A stretch of 64,000 nt of DNA from Volvox africanus (lineage: Eukaryota > Chlorophyta > Chlorophyceae > Chlamydomonadales > Volvocaceae): assembly GCA_030268105.1 (NCBI GenBank), contig BSDZ01000011.1, positions 1,054,001 through 1,118,000 on the forward strand, written 5' to 3'. The notes under the pieces are model-generated. The model was not told where the DNA came from, did not search any database, and saw only the letters and a list, made by a program, of their open reading frames with translations. Numbering within the stretch: the first letter of the stretch is position 1; the number at the start of each line of letters is the position of its first letter. Of the stretch, positions 46,501-57,351 are shown in pieces. The translations under genes and the position numbers were made by a program.

Positions 46501-47025
46501 CCGGGCTTCGGTTGGCAAACGCTGCTGTTCCTGCTGGTGTTGTACCACATGAACATTGGCAAGCCCTACGTTATACTTGAGCAGCTGCTGTTCTGATCCT
46601 ACTGCGCTGCTTAGAGACCCTCTGGGCAGGCCGTGCTCAAGGCTGCCGGGTTTCTGCGACGAAGCCGCTGCAGCGCCCGGAGCCGGCCCATGCTTAGAGT
46701 CAGCCGCCGCCAGGCCCACAGGTGATGAATGCTTCGGGGTAGATCTGGTCACGGCAGGTGGCTCGATAATTTCATCGCCTAGCAAGTCGATTGGACTGCA
46801 AACGGCAATAGTAGTGACCGACGATGACGCATGCGGCAGTGGGGAATCCCCAAGCAAGTCTATCCCTCCTGAACCTCGAGCCCCATAGCTGTTGTTAGTT
46901 GCGTAGCCTATAAGCGCTTGCCCGCTTGGCGTCATCGACAAGGTAGCTAAGGCTGCGTTGCGCACACTCCCATTTACTGTTAATGCCGTATCACTAAGCA
47001 AGTCAACGTTCTCACTTGCAGACAT
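43552..47025 (-). CDS. Clathrin/AP-binding accessory protein rich in DFGDF and DLL motifs
   Basis: Probably a largely disordered clathrin-coat accessory protein. The start is the ATG at 47025 (MSASENVDLLSDTALT). Exon 1 (to about 45743) carries three DLL clathrin/adaptor-type motifs (VDLLSDT, IDLLGDSP, IDLLGDEI). Near its end is EEEDAFGDFADF, an acidic phenylalanine motif like those of aftiphilin and gamma-synergin that bind AP-1/GGA ears. The next exon (acceptor CTCGTAG, about 45463-44555) repeats the theme: DDDLGDY, DDDFGDFTSD, DDDFGSFASH and DEDDFGNF. It then has a helical stretch LQLPSAELLQAVARALQPLL. A further exon (about 44170-43950) gives LLAGLGLTEVATQARVAEAM. The last (about 43764-43552) is Gly/Ser-rich. 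No ENTH, ANTH or VHS domain was seen. The motif content is direct observation; the role is inferred from it. Confidence 0.65.
44234..44318. repeat. Dispersed repeat, copy B (in an intron of the clathrin-accessory gene)
   Basis: Partner of the segment at 7646-7717. It is slightly longer because of an extra TTCCTTC unit in the pyrimidine-rich part. Both lie in introns, in the same orientation relative to their host genes. Confidence 0.6.
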
Positions 47026-47822
47026 ATTTTGCAGCTGAACCGCTTTCTGGCAGCGTGAGAGAAGGACCAACGGGTAGCTACACACTAAGGGTTTTGGAAG
47101 ACTCCATTTTCTGGCTTCTATTACTGGGCGCAGTATAGAAGTGCACAGGAAAAAGACAGATTAGACAAGATAGTCCCATTAGTCAACAATGGAGGATGCA
47201 AGAGCGTAACAATTTATGAAAACATGTGGGACATCCAAGTACAACGGAGGGATAACTTTCCAGCAAGTTCGTGAGGAGGGTAAAGTACGGCCATTTCCGT
47301 ATTACGCAAGTTTGAAACTCTTGCTCATACTCCGGGTTCACAGAGTAACTACCTTGTCTATATGATGCAACACAATAAGGCCAGCGAATCTGCGTAACTG
47401 CAAAAATTTTGGTGCTTGGATCCGGACGAACAGGCAGCCATCCACAGCTGGGCTCCTATCCAATTTTCTGAAACTGCACAATCCCTCCGAGCTTTACGTT
47501 ATCTTATTCATTTTGCAGAGTAACAGAGTGGTGCGTCTGCTTCAGATTATGGCCAGTAGCAGTTGTTGTGTGCTACCCACTCTAATTCCGGATGTAGGAC
47601 TCGTCCATTTTAATTATTACTTCGAACATCCTAAAAGCCTATACATAAGACACATTATTTACGTGGACATATTCGCTCTGCCCTTGGATGCAGGTGGCCT
47701 GTCAGTTGACCCACAAACGTCCGGTTTCATTGCACCTGCCTCAGGATCTTGGGGATAGCTTTTACTGGTGAACGAAGGAGGCCACGAAGCCAGCATATCA
47801 CTTCGGGCTACAGGAACCGAAC
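47026..47822. promoter_or_regulatory. Divergent intergenic region with both promoters
   Basis: About 800 bases of relatively AT-rich DNA lie between the divergent ATGs of the clathrin-accessory gene and the 2,270-residue-protein gene. A short plus-strand frame (47513-47758) has no recognisable motifs. No individual element was identified. Confidence 0.4.
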
Positions 47823-50800
47823 ATGCCAGTTGAATTCCTTCGGCAAACCGGCAGTAGGATTACCTCGCCATGTGTTGTTAATGGATTGGTAAAGGATGAC
47901 CGGAATCTGGACGAGAGCCCATCATCGGACCAGACCATCATAACCACATTGGCGGCAGCGGATGTCGGCGAAGACGCAACACAGTTTCCAACGCGCTTTC
48001 CCCCTTCCTTTCCGTTGAGGTCTCCAAGGCTATCGGAGGGCAGCAGTTACTCTGAAGACTGCAGGTCATCCTGGGGTGCAGCGTCGCAATCGTGCGCCGA
48101 CGAAGCCTGCAGTGTTGACTTGCTCAGCAATGGAACCAGCATTGGCGGCATCAGCGGCACGGGTTGCTCATTGAATGGTTTGACCTACTCAATTTGGGGC
48201 GCCAATAGCTCTTCCAACGGAGGAAGCTGCCATAACAGCGGGGATTGCTCTAACGGGTTACCCGCATCTGCTGTGGGCTTTGCCCCTAGACCTCGCCTGC
48301 CGCCTCACGTCACCGCCGCACTAAAATACGTCAGCCTTCCCCGCAAGAGCGGTCTGGGGGCGGTTGCCGAACAGCTCGACGGCAGTGAAAAACTCTCTGC
48401 AGACCCTGCTGCGGAACCAGCAACGCCATCCCACCATTCAGCCATAGATATTCCTCATCCTTCTGGCGCAACATCATTTCACAGTGCTTCCGCTCAAGTT
48501 CCACCATCATCTGACCATGTCGGGTCCTTGCGCGTAAGCTGGAGCCTAGTCGACAAGGAAGTGATTGCTGGCCGGACCCAGGAGGCTCCCGCGTTGCAAG
48601 CGGCAGGCAGCATCGCTGACAGCGAACCGCAGCTCTCGCTATTGGGTGATGGGCCGAAGGTGCAGCGCGAGCAGGAGTGTCTAGGACAAGCTGGTGTCAT
48701 GGTCGAACCGTTTGACGACGCTATAATTCGATCCAGTGGACTCGCGCTCAGCTTGCCTAAGCATACCCTAGAAGGCGCAACTGTGCCAACACCTCTAAGC
48801 GGTTCACCCATGATGGACGGGTCCATCCGGAAGGCCGTTAACGCTGCTCATTTTCATTCGCGGTTTGAAGGCAGCAGCAACGATGGACATACCCGCAGCA
48901 GCATGGCGTCATCCTTGCGGGTGCTGTCACAAGCGACAACTGCAGCCGTGTCGGAGGAAGCCACTGCCTTTACTATCAGCTTTGGTACCAACACTGCTGG
49001 TAATTTGGCGCAACGCCCGGTGCCCGCTTCCTCTCCAGTTACCGACTGCGTTGGCAATCCTGCCAGCGTCCCCGCTGCCTTCAGAAAAGCAACTTCCGCA
49101 CCCACATCCATTCCCGTACCCACTGCGGCTCGGCCACAACCGCGCTCTGCTACGACGCCCCAAAATACGTCCCAAACTGCCAGGCGTAGCAGCATCTCCA
49201 CTTCAACCCCGTCCCAAACGGCAGTGAGGCCACCCTTTAACCCGTATGGCAAGCCCTCTACTAAGGTTACGCAAGCCGGCACGCACGTCCCATCTGCTCT
49301 GGCGCCCCCCGCCCGCACACGAAGTGTTGGCAGCGGCATTCCAGGCAAGTCGCAAGAAACATTACCACTATTTGGTATGGCCTTCGACTATTCAATTCAA
49401 GGCCATACCCAGCCTGATGCTCCACCGTGTGGCCGCACGATATGCCAGAAACGGTGTGGTAGGCTTCACGGCTCATGTGGATTTCACTTTGGGATTCATA
49501 TTGTCTCTGCTGTCGATAAACGTCTGCCCCGTACGCCTGCCTACAGGTGCTGCAGGGCGCAAGCAAGGGACAATGATTCCGCGGGTTGGCGGGCAACAAT
49601 CGGCGCAGGCTGGCAACTCCACGGCCACGGCAGGCGGACACACGCAAGCCGGCCGGCGCCCCACTGCCTCACCATTGACCACAACCTCCCAAGTCAACAA
49701 CGCCGCCAGTGCGGCAGCTCCAGCAGGCCCGCAGCGGTCAGGACTCAGCGGCAGCAACCGTAACATCAGGCCTCTCCGCCCACCGGGCAGCGCCTCAGCC
49801 GCCCCTAGCACGTTGTCCCCAAATGCCACGAAGATCGTCAATACAGTTATGTCCGGCATATCCCGTGCAGCTGCAGCAGCTGCCATCACCACTGGCCCGC
49901 CCGGCAATTCACATCGGCTGCTCCGCCATGCCGTCTGCCGGTACAGTGTGAATTCCTCAGTCTGCAGTGACGGCATTCCCAGCATCTGCCAGGCTAGTAG
50001 CTTGCTGGCGCCAACTGAGGGGCCCAACGCCCCCCGCCGGCAGTCCCAGCAGCGCCTGCCAACTAAGCAGCAACCACATACATCGCCGCCTACCGTATGC
50101 AGCCCTGCTGACACCTTCCACCTCTTGCGCAGGCAATACTATGCCGCGCCGGATGGCCAATTTTACCCCGGCGAACCGCTACCCCCAACGCCCCCACTCT
50201 GCGGGATGGAGGACATAATGCCTATGGCGTCACCCATTCCAGCAGCTATTGAAGATATCTGCACTAGCATGCCCACAGCTGCCCCGCGGGCAGTCCGTGG
50301 CGTCCGAGAGAGACGGCGCCAGATGGAAAAAGGCTGGCCCTGGACTGTATCTGGATCCCCTCTACTCTCAGGAGGCGAAGAGTCGCACATGGACGAAAGA
50401 CCGTCTGGAAACTGTCGTGTTCAAGTGAATGCTCTTGCCCGCCGATGTTGCAGTGGCAGCGATGACAGTAGTGGCAGCGACGCAGAGGATGACTTCGGGT
50501 TGCCAGCGTGGGCTTGGCGCAGCGTGGCTGACCTGTTGTCCCAGAGCATTGACGCAGCCAGTCGACGCGAGCAGCAGCTGCAGTCACCGGAGACCGACCG
50601 CCAACAACCACAGCAGCAGTTGCTAAGCTACGCTCAAAATGACCCCTCACTTGTGCCACTTCGCCGCCTGTCTGGCACGCCCCACCGCCGGCGCGGTCCC
50701 TGTGCGATAGCTTCACCCCTGCTGCAGCCCCACATGCTAGCTGGCGCTGGCGTGCAACGTAACTCAACCGCGGCCGCGCCGGACGAACTTTCCAAGCCTG

Positions 50801-53800
50801 CCCACTGCCAACGACGACGAACCACTATGCATAGCGAGGACGAAGACGAGGAGCATAGCTCAGTACGGCTGTCCCGCCAAGCTGCTCGCCGCCGCTACAG
50901 TCGGGGAAGCCCTACCCTCGCTGGCCAGTTTGTTGCAGGGGATGGCTCCTTGGTTGCTATGGCTTCGTCATCGCACTCATCGGATACCGAGGAGCCCGAG
51001 GAGCCCCTTCTTCCCGTGCATGATGATATGGGCGGATGGGAGGGGGACATTGGCGATGGCCCCTCGCCTGCTGCTCGTCTACTTCCGTTCAGTGGATCGC
51101 ACATTGATGAGCTGGTCTTTGCAAGTCTCCGCCTGTCCAGCACTAATCCTGGACTGATCCCAGGGTTACTTGCGGAGGAAATGGGCGCCATGGAAGCAGC
51201 TGCTGACGTAACAGCGGATGATCACTGTGCACACAGGCTCGCTGCACCAGCAGCAGCCCTGGGCGCGGATGGCTTTTCCCGTTATCAGTTGGGCCGTGAA
51301 AGCACTTTCACGGAAGAGGGGGCTGTGTCCTGGACGCTGCGGCCATGTCTCGATTCACCGTCAGAAGATAGCTCTGAGGATGCTTTCGAACCCGACGACG
51401 GCCTGATGCACTCCCATCACCTGGCTGGCGCAGCAGCTATGTGCACTGATGCCTCGGTTGTCCTCGCATCCACGCGGGAGCTCTGCCCAGAAACCATCGG
51501 ATGCCCTGAAGTCCTAGAGCTCTCGGCCGTCCTCTCATTGCTGGGGGCTGTTAACGCTCTCATATCGACTTCCAGCACCAATCGTGCCCCGGTCGCGGAT
51601 TCCACAGCTCCCTGGGATACGATCTGGGGCGCGGCATTGTGTGCAGCGGTTGCCATGACGGCCCCAGTATCAACAACCACGTTCGTGTCCATATCATTGC
51701 TTGCAGCAGCCGGCATGGCAGCGGCAATGCTGCTTGCTGACAAGGCCCGGGTTATGCATTGCCAACGAGACCTTGTTGCAGCACGGGGCTCTGTGAGCTG
51801 TCTGGGTAGAGGGGGACTGGGTGCGGGGCCGGCGCCACTGCGGGGATCTCCGCATACGCGGAAGAACATCAGTGCTGCTGCCGGTCGGCATACCCATGCG
51901 TCATGTCGTTTATCTGGCATGGCCAGCACCGCTTCAGACGTTCGAGACACCACCGGCATGAAGGAGCACCATGTTCGCAGTAAGGGAAGCCGGAGCATCG
52001 AGGGTGCTCAAAATAGTGAGCAGTACGCTGCCAGCGATGACCCAGAACCTGGTTGCGTTCTCAGTTTCGCCGGAAATGTTGCCGCTGTGGTGGAGCCATC
52101 CCGAGATAACGGCGCCGATTTCGAAGATGGATACACACGGAATGTGGAGACCCGCAAGCGCTTGGTCCGCATCGCTACGGAGGCGGTTGATGCATGTGCG
52201 GAAGCCCTGTCCGCCATGCGTGCTGCTGGATCTGACCGTGCTGCACTGCGCCGGCTCGCCCGGGCTTGTGGTGTTTACGCGGGCTTGCAGATGGCCACAT
52301 CGGCCAAATGCGGGTCAGATGCTGCCGACCTCACCTCCGCGGACTGGTCTGTGGTGCAATCACTCATTCAGCAGCGCCTTAGCTGGCCACAAAGGCCTGC
52401 TGCGCAGTCATCTGTAAATATTATTGCATCAGCAGGGAATGTTCCTGCAACGCAGGACCATGTGGAGGAGGCAGTTCCGGCGTCTTTCATGAAAGACGGC
52501 GCAGGGACTTTTGGTAAGGGCGCTGACCTGCGAGATGGTGATCGCCCAGGTTGCGGGATGGGGTTGGGAGCCGAGTTAGATCACCGGCTGGGGCCCTTCC
52601 CGGCTACTATAGCGGCCGACGCCGCCGCAGCAGTGTTGGATTCTCCAGTGGCGCAGCGAAGACCTGCTGGCACTCCTCAGGGCATAGAGGCGCCAGCAAG
52701 AACACGGGTCGCCATGACCGGCACGGTAGCAGCCCTGCCGCCGCACGATCAAATAAAGTCGGCGTCCTTGCTATCACCTTCCAACGTCGCTTCATACAAG
52801 GGCGGCTTGGAGCTGTCACAGCAGTTCAATGCCGCAATTGCTGCTGCCGCTTCTGAGGGGGCAGCCGTTGCCTTTTTGACAGTAGACAAGTCCGTTAACG
52901 AGGAGGCAAACCTGGTCGTGTTGGCAGGAACGCACTGCCTTCTGTCCAAGAGTGGCTCACGACCAGTAAACGCATCTTTCTCTGCTGCTGTGAATGCCGC
53001 CGCCACATTTTGGGCGTTCCCGGCCGATAGCAGCTCTGTGCTGGCGGCGGCAGCACCGAGCACCAGGCATGAGGCATACGTGCGCCCTGAATCCATGTAC
53101 TCCTCCATATCGACGCGTGCAGCTGCTAACGAGGCTGCAACCATGGAGGTGCTGGAGGCCCGCCGTGAGGAGGTGCTTGCAACCCATGCCGTGGCGGCGG
53201 CTAAGGACGTCAGTCTGTTCTTGCAGACTGCTAGCGCCGTGGATATTGCAAACCAACAGGTTTTGGATCAGCGCAACACATCCATGGACGTTTGTTTCGC
53301 CATGGAAGCTGAAAACACCATAACAGTGTTGCACGCCACGTATGGCGAGGAGGACGCTATGCAGGCATTCAAAACCGAGCGGGAGCAGCTGCTGATGGAT
53401 ATCGCACTGGCTGTCGCCGCTGATGCGGCAATTTCAGCACGTGCTGAGCCCGCATGCGCCCGCGCGATAGGAGGTCTCTGGTCTCAGCGGCAACAGCTGT
53501 TGGATTGCATCACCTGCGAGGCAGCAGCCGACGCGGCTGCAGTCGTCCAAGCAGCGGCTGGTGAGGAGGCCGCAATCGATGCATACGCCGCCGACAGGCA
53601 AGAGCTGCTCTCGCTGGTGTCGGTCACGATTGGTACCCATGCAGCAGTCGCGGTGCACAGCAGCTTGGCTGCAATGGCCGCAGTACCCGAGCTGCTCCGG
53701 CAGTGGTCGGTGCAGCTGCCTACAATTGCGGAGATGGCAACTGCTGATAGCGCCGTGGTTGCTGCAGGCCTCGAGGATGACGGTTGCTATGCCTGTCCCG

Positions 53801-54807
53801 AGCGGTGGCGTGAATACTCACTCGCCGCTGCCTCTAATGTGGCAGCTAGCGAGTCACGCATTATATTGCATAGCAGTTCAGCCGAGGAAATTGCACTCGT
53901 GAGGTTGGCTCGCGTGCAGAGCGTGCCTTTGAGCGAATGCTTCACAGTGGAGGCCATGGATGCGGCGGCTGCGCGGGGGGCGTATGCTGCGGAAGAGGCT
54001 GCCGAAAAGGCCCGCCGGCACCCCCAATGCAAGGCGGCCTCCGCAAGTGCAGTTGCCGCCGCAACCGCGACTGCAGTCAGAGCTGCAACAGCGGAAGACG
54101 CTGCACTAACGCACTTGGCGGTTTGGCGCCAGCATGGCCTTGCAGAATATGCGTCTTCGGTTGTGGTGGATGTGAAGGTGCGTGCAAGCGCTGCAGAAGT
54201 CGAAGAGGTAGCCCACCAACGGCTTTACCAGGAGCGCTGTACTCTGCCTCCGCAGGAACGTACAGAGGCAGCCAGCATTGCGATTGCGACGCAGCCCGGG
54301 GCGACTGATGAAGAGACGTGTGTGTTCGCCGAGAGGCGACAGGGCCTAACACGCCGTGTGGATGCATCGGTTGGCACGTCAGACCTCGTGAATGCGGCTT
54401 CTACTGGACGTGCTTTGGAGATGTGCGCAGTGGGCTTTCTGGAAGTGCAGAAGCAGCGTCTGTCCCTATACGCGGCAGTCCTGGGGACCAACCTGGCGGC
54501 GATGGTGGCTGCGGCATCAGCTAATACATATGGAGGCAACGCTTCGGGACGCGGCGGTGATGGTACAAAATGGGCGGGCGTTGAAAACGGACAAGTTTCC
54601 GGATCACATATCCGATGCTTTCCGCTGCGCTCCTTTGGCGGGGAGGAGGTGAATGAGGGAGAACCTGTTGATGAGTCAGCTCAACACAAGTCGAGGGTAT
54701 TGAAATCTTTTCCCGTCAATCTGACCTCTGGCAGCAGTAGTGACGGGGAAGAGCAGGATGAATATAGTGATGATGGTTATTATGATGTTGTCGATCAGAT
54801 GATGTGA
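47823..54807 (+). CDS. Predicted 2,270-residue protein with C-terminal alpha-helical 36-residue repeats
   Basis: No family recognised. The ATG is at 47823. An intron at 49375-49546 (GTATGG...CTACAG, 172 bases) joins the two long frames exactly in phase, giving 2,270 codons. Residues 1 to about 900 are Ser/Pro/Thr/Ala-rich and look disordered, with basic clusters. Around residues 1165-1245 there is a hydrophobic stretch (VLELSAVLSLLGAVNALI; FVSISLLAAAGMAAAMLLA) that could be two or three membrane helices. Residues about 1709-2176 (53119-54520) hold some 13 degenerate repeats of about 36 residues. The pattern is an Ala-rich helix, then R-x-x-L, then a second Ala/Val-rich helix, for example TEREQLLMDIALAVAADAAI and ADRQELLSLVSVTIGTHAAV. 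The end is acidic (DGEEQDEYSDDGYYDVVDQM). Without splicing, the first frame stops at 49763 after 646 residues. Function is unknown. Confidence 0.75.
49375..49546 (+). other. Single predicted intron of the 2,270-residue-protein gene
   Basis: GT-AG intron of 172 bases in phase 1. The split codon G|GT restores glycine and switches from the upstream to the downstream long frame. Retention would add 3n+1 bases and lead to a stop at 49761-49763. Confidence 0.75.
53119..54520 (+). repeat. Coding repeat region, about 13 copies of a 36-residue helical unit
   Basis: The repeats are conserved in protein pattern, not in DNA, so they are old. Recurrent features are EEAA or EDAM at the start of a unit, R-x-x-L in the middle and an AAxAA helix at the end, at spacings of about 33 to 38 residues. 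The region is built only of helices and contains few prolines. Confidence 0.7.
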
Positions 54808-56707
54808 CAGGAGCGCCTGCGGCAGGGCAGGTCGGGGGTACGGAATACCTCAGCGATGTGCAGCTTTGGACTGCATCACTTGTAGCTACCTTGTAAGAAG
54901 TGAAAGGGCTCTGCTCGGACATCTGATATTGATGTGTTGCTTCATATAATGCGAGTCGAGTGTGGATGCATGGAATTGGGCAGAAGTTGCGTTCAAAACT
55001 AAGCTGTGGTCGTAGCTGCGCAAAGCTTTTCAGCTACTGATAACTGTTGCATGTTGCATGCGAGTATGAACAAGAAACACGTTTGTTTGCAAGCGTAGCA
55101 ACAACCTCCCGTTATGCTGATGATAGATTTGCTGGGTAACAGCTTTCTCACTGAAAGTGGATAGGCTGTGTTGTACGGGCCGTAGCTGCATGTTTACTTG
55201 CTTATTATTGGGTCGGAATCCACGGCAATGCTCATTGCAGTGTGCCTATCTGCTTGTCTCAACGAAGGTGTGTTTAATGTGGTTGCGCCGTGCCATGTAG
55301 ATGCTGCGTGTGGGGAGAATCATTCATGAACACTCTAACGGTGGCGTTTTGTATGTATGCTGCAAGTTGTCTTTCTTTCTGCTGTATCTATCTCGTTTCC
55401 CCATCTTTGCTGCAAGCGATCTGCTAAGGGACTAACACGTCAAGACGCGCTGATTGATTTCTCTCGTGCAGCCCGCTGTGCACTCCAGATTGAGGGATGG
55501 AGCGAGATAGGGATGCGATATTTGTGCCTACCGGAAGGACAGGACCTCCTGTCGCGCATTCTTGCGTGTTCCTGTCTGTATTGCTATTGAGAATGCATTA
55601 TATCATCATTCCTGAGATGGTCCGGCTCAACGTGCGACGTGCTGTTACCGGTTAGCCATATGGTACGAGACGCTTAATGGATTGTGCAAGTCGTATCAAC
55701 GGTAAAGTACACATAGGCGCGTATCGTGCCTGATGCTCATAACATTGCCCAAAAATGAGCAGAACGGTACTGTACATTTTGAGGTGGTCTGGGGTTCCGT
55801 AGGCCTTGCTTCCGAAATGCGCGGGCCTGCTCATCATTAGGCTTTTTTACATAAGTCTTCGTTATCTTTGGAAAACATTTCCTCATCGTTCATATTCCAG
55901 CATAATAAGAGGACAAGGCACTGTACATAGTAGCAGGCCATGTGAGTGTTCATGTTAACTTATATACCGGGTCAGGGACAGGCAGCATGGATTCGCAATT
56001 TATACCGGGTATGTGAGTGCGTATACTGAAGCTCTGGAATAGTGTCAAATGCTGGAGGGCTTGCTGCAAGCCGTAGGCCCCGGAACACACTTTCGGGTAA
56101 TCACCGGTAAACAACGTTGTATAAATGAATGGTTTATGAGCTTGTCACTGTAAGATTATCTGGGTCGCATCTCTAAACTTATGGTCAGGGACCCTGGAGG
56201 AGCACGGCGCGAACGTCATCTCATAACATTTTACCTCGGGGGTCTGGGCAACTATTTCAACATGAATAGTCTGATGGAATGATAAAAATGATTCTTGTTG
56301 GGGAAAACCGTCAGTTCTCTCGGCAGTCGCCACACGTCACCATAGGATTGCCCGCAAATGCCCGCAGGCTTTTTAGCACCGAATGCCATAACAATAGGAA
56401 CGGAAATCGTTTAATACTATTGCTTTGAATCTGATATGCCCGGATTTGCGCAAAGTCCAGGCGGTTACCTTGCGGTGTTGCGTGTGCTTACCTGCGGAGG
56501 GGCATCTATGGGCTCTACCCGCTGGGCTGAACCCTATGCGACAGTGGCTATGGTATGGTTAGGTTTCCTACTAATGGCTTTCAAACGATTTTGCGAGGCA
56601 GCATGTCGTTAGCTCGGGGCGTCCATGGGGAAAAATGCAGAGTCTCGAGTAGGTTATTTAGGTTAATTGATTAATATAATATTTCTTTTCAGGAACAATT
56701 TTACAAG
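54808..56707. other. 3' region and intergenic spacer
   Basis: A TGTAA at 54892-54896, 85 bases after the stop, is a good poly(A) signal. The remaining 1.8 kb has no supported gene; its short frames lack motifs. Confidence 0.5.
54892..54896 (+). terminator. TGTAA poly(A) signal
   Basis: It lies 85 bases past the stop of the 2,270-residue-protein gene and fits the chlorophycean signal. Confidence 0.55.
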
Positions 56708-56793
56708 CCGACCTTAGCTCAGCTGGAAGAGCGAAGGACTGTAATCGGTAGCAGAGAATCCTTAGGTCGCCTGTTCGATCCAGGCAGGTCGGA
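56708..56793 (+). tRNA. tRNA-Tyr (GTA) with an intron
   Basis: The sequence folds as a eukaryotic tRNA-Tyr with the acceptor stem CCGACCT/AGGTCGG, the C1-G72 pair typical of this tRNA, and discriminator A73. The D arm is AGCTCAGCTGGAAGAGC, the anticodon is GTA, and the T arm is GCCTGTTCGATCCAGGC. The anticodon stem AAGGA/TCCTT is interrupted after A37 by an intron of about 13 bases (TCGGTAGCAGAGA). Introns at this position are near universal in nuclear tRNA-Tyr genes. Removing it leaves 73 bases. A TTTT terminator lies at 56797-56800. Confidence 0.95.
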
Positions 56794-57351
56794 GAGTTTT
56801 ATGTTCTTTATACGATCAGAGAGTAAGGGGCCCGGGCTCGGTGACAGTTCTAGTATTTCTTTTTATACGTATCCTGTACAAGGTGAAATCGGGCTTGTTG
56901 TGGTACGACCGGGATAGATCCAGGTATGCAGCCTGTAACATCCCAATATTTTCCTACTTAAACCGTACGCAAATGCTCCCACAGCCAGCACCATAATGCC
57001 AGCGCTCCTATTCTCACCTTCCCCCGAAGTGCTAGAGCGGTGACGATTTAGATAACTGTTTCGTCATTAAAACCTGAGTGTCGCACCACCAACTGTTTTC
57101 CGTCATATCAGGATGGGGGTTCTCAACACTGGCAAAGCATGCCGAGCCTAAGACTCTGAACGTCTGCACTGCTGCACTCGCTGCACTGCTTCTGTACGCA
57201 ATCCCCGACATCCATCCGTTCAATATGCATCACCTATTGCAGCCAAGATCAGATCAGAACCCAAAGGCGCCTGGCTCAATCTAGGCGCCTTGCGCAATGG
57301 CACTATTCGGCCCAACTTTGTCAATCATCCCATTTACAGTCACATGGCCCG

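Noticed and set aside
48494..49348. Minus-strand open frames inside the giant gene
   Set aside because: Long GC-rich coding sequence often leaves the opposite strand open. The plus-strand frames are far longer and splice in phase.
55357..55590. 77-codon plus-strand frame after the giant gene
   Set aside because: No motif and no splice support, and it begins without a good ATG context. It probably lies in the 3' UTR or spacer.
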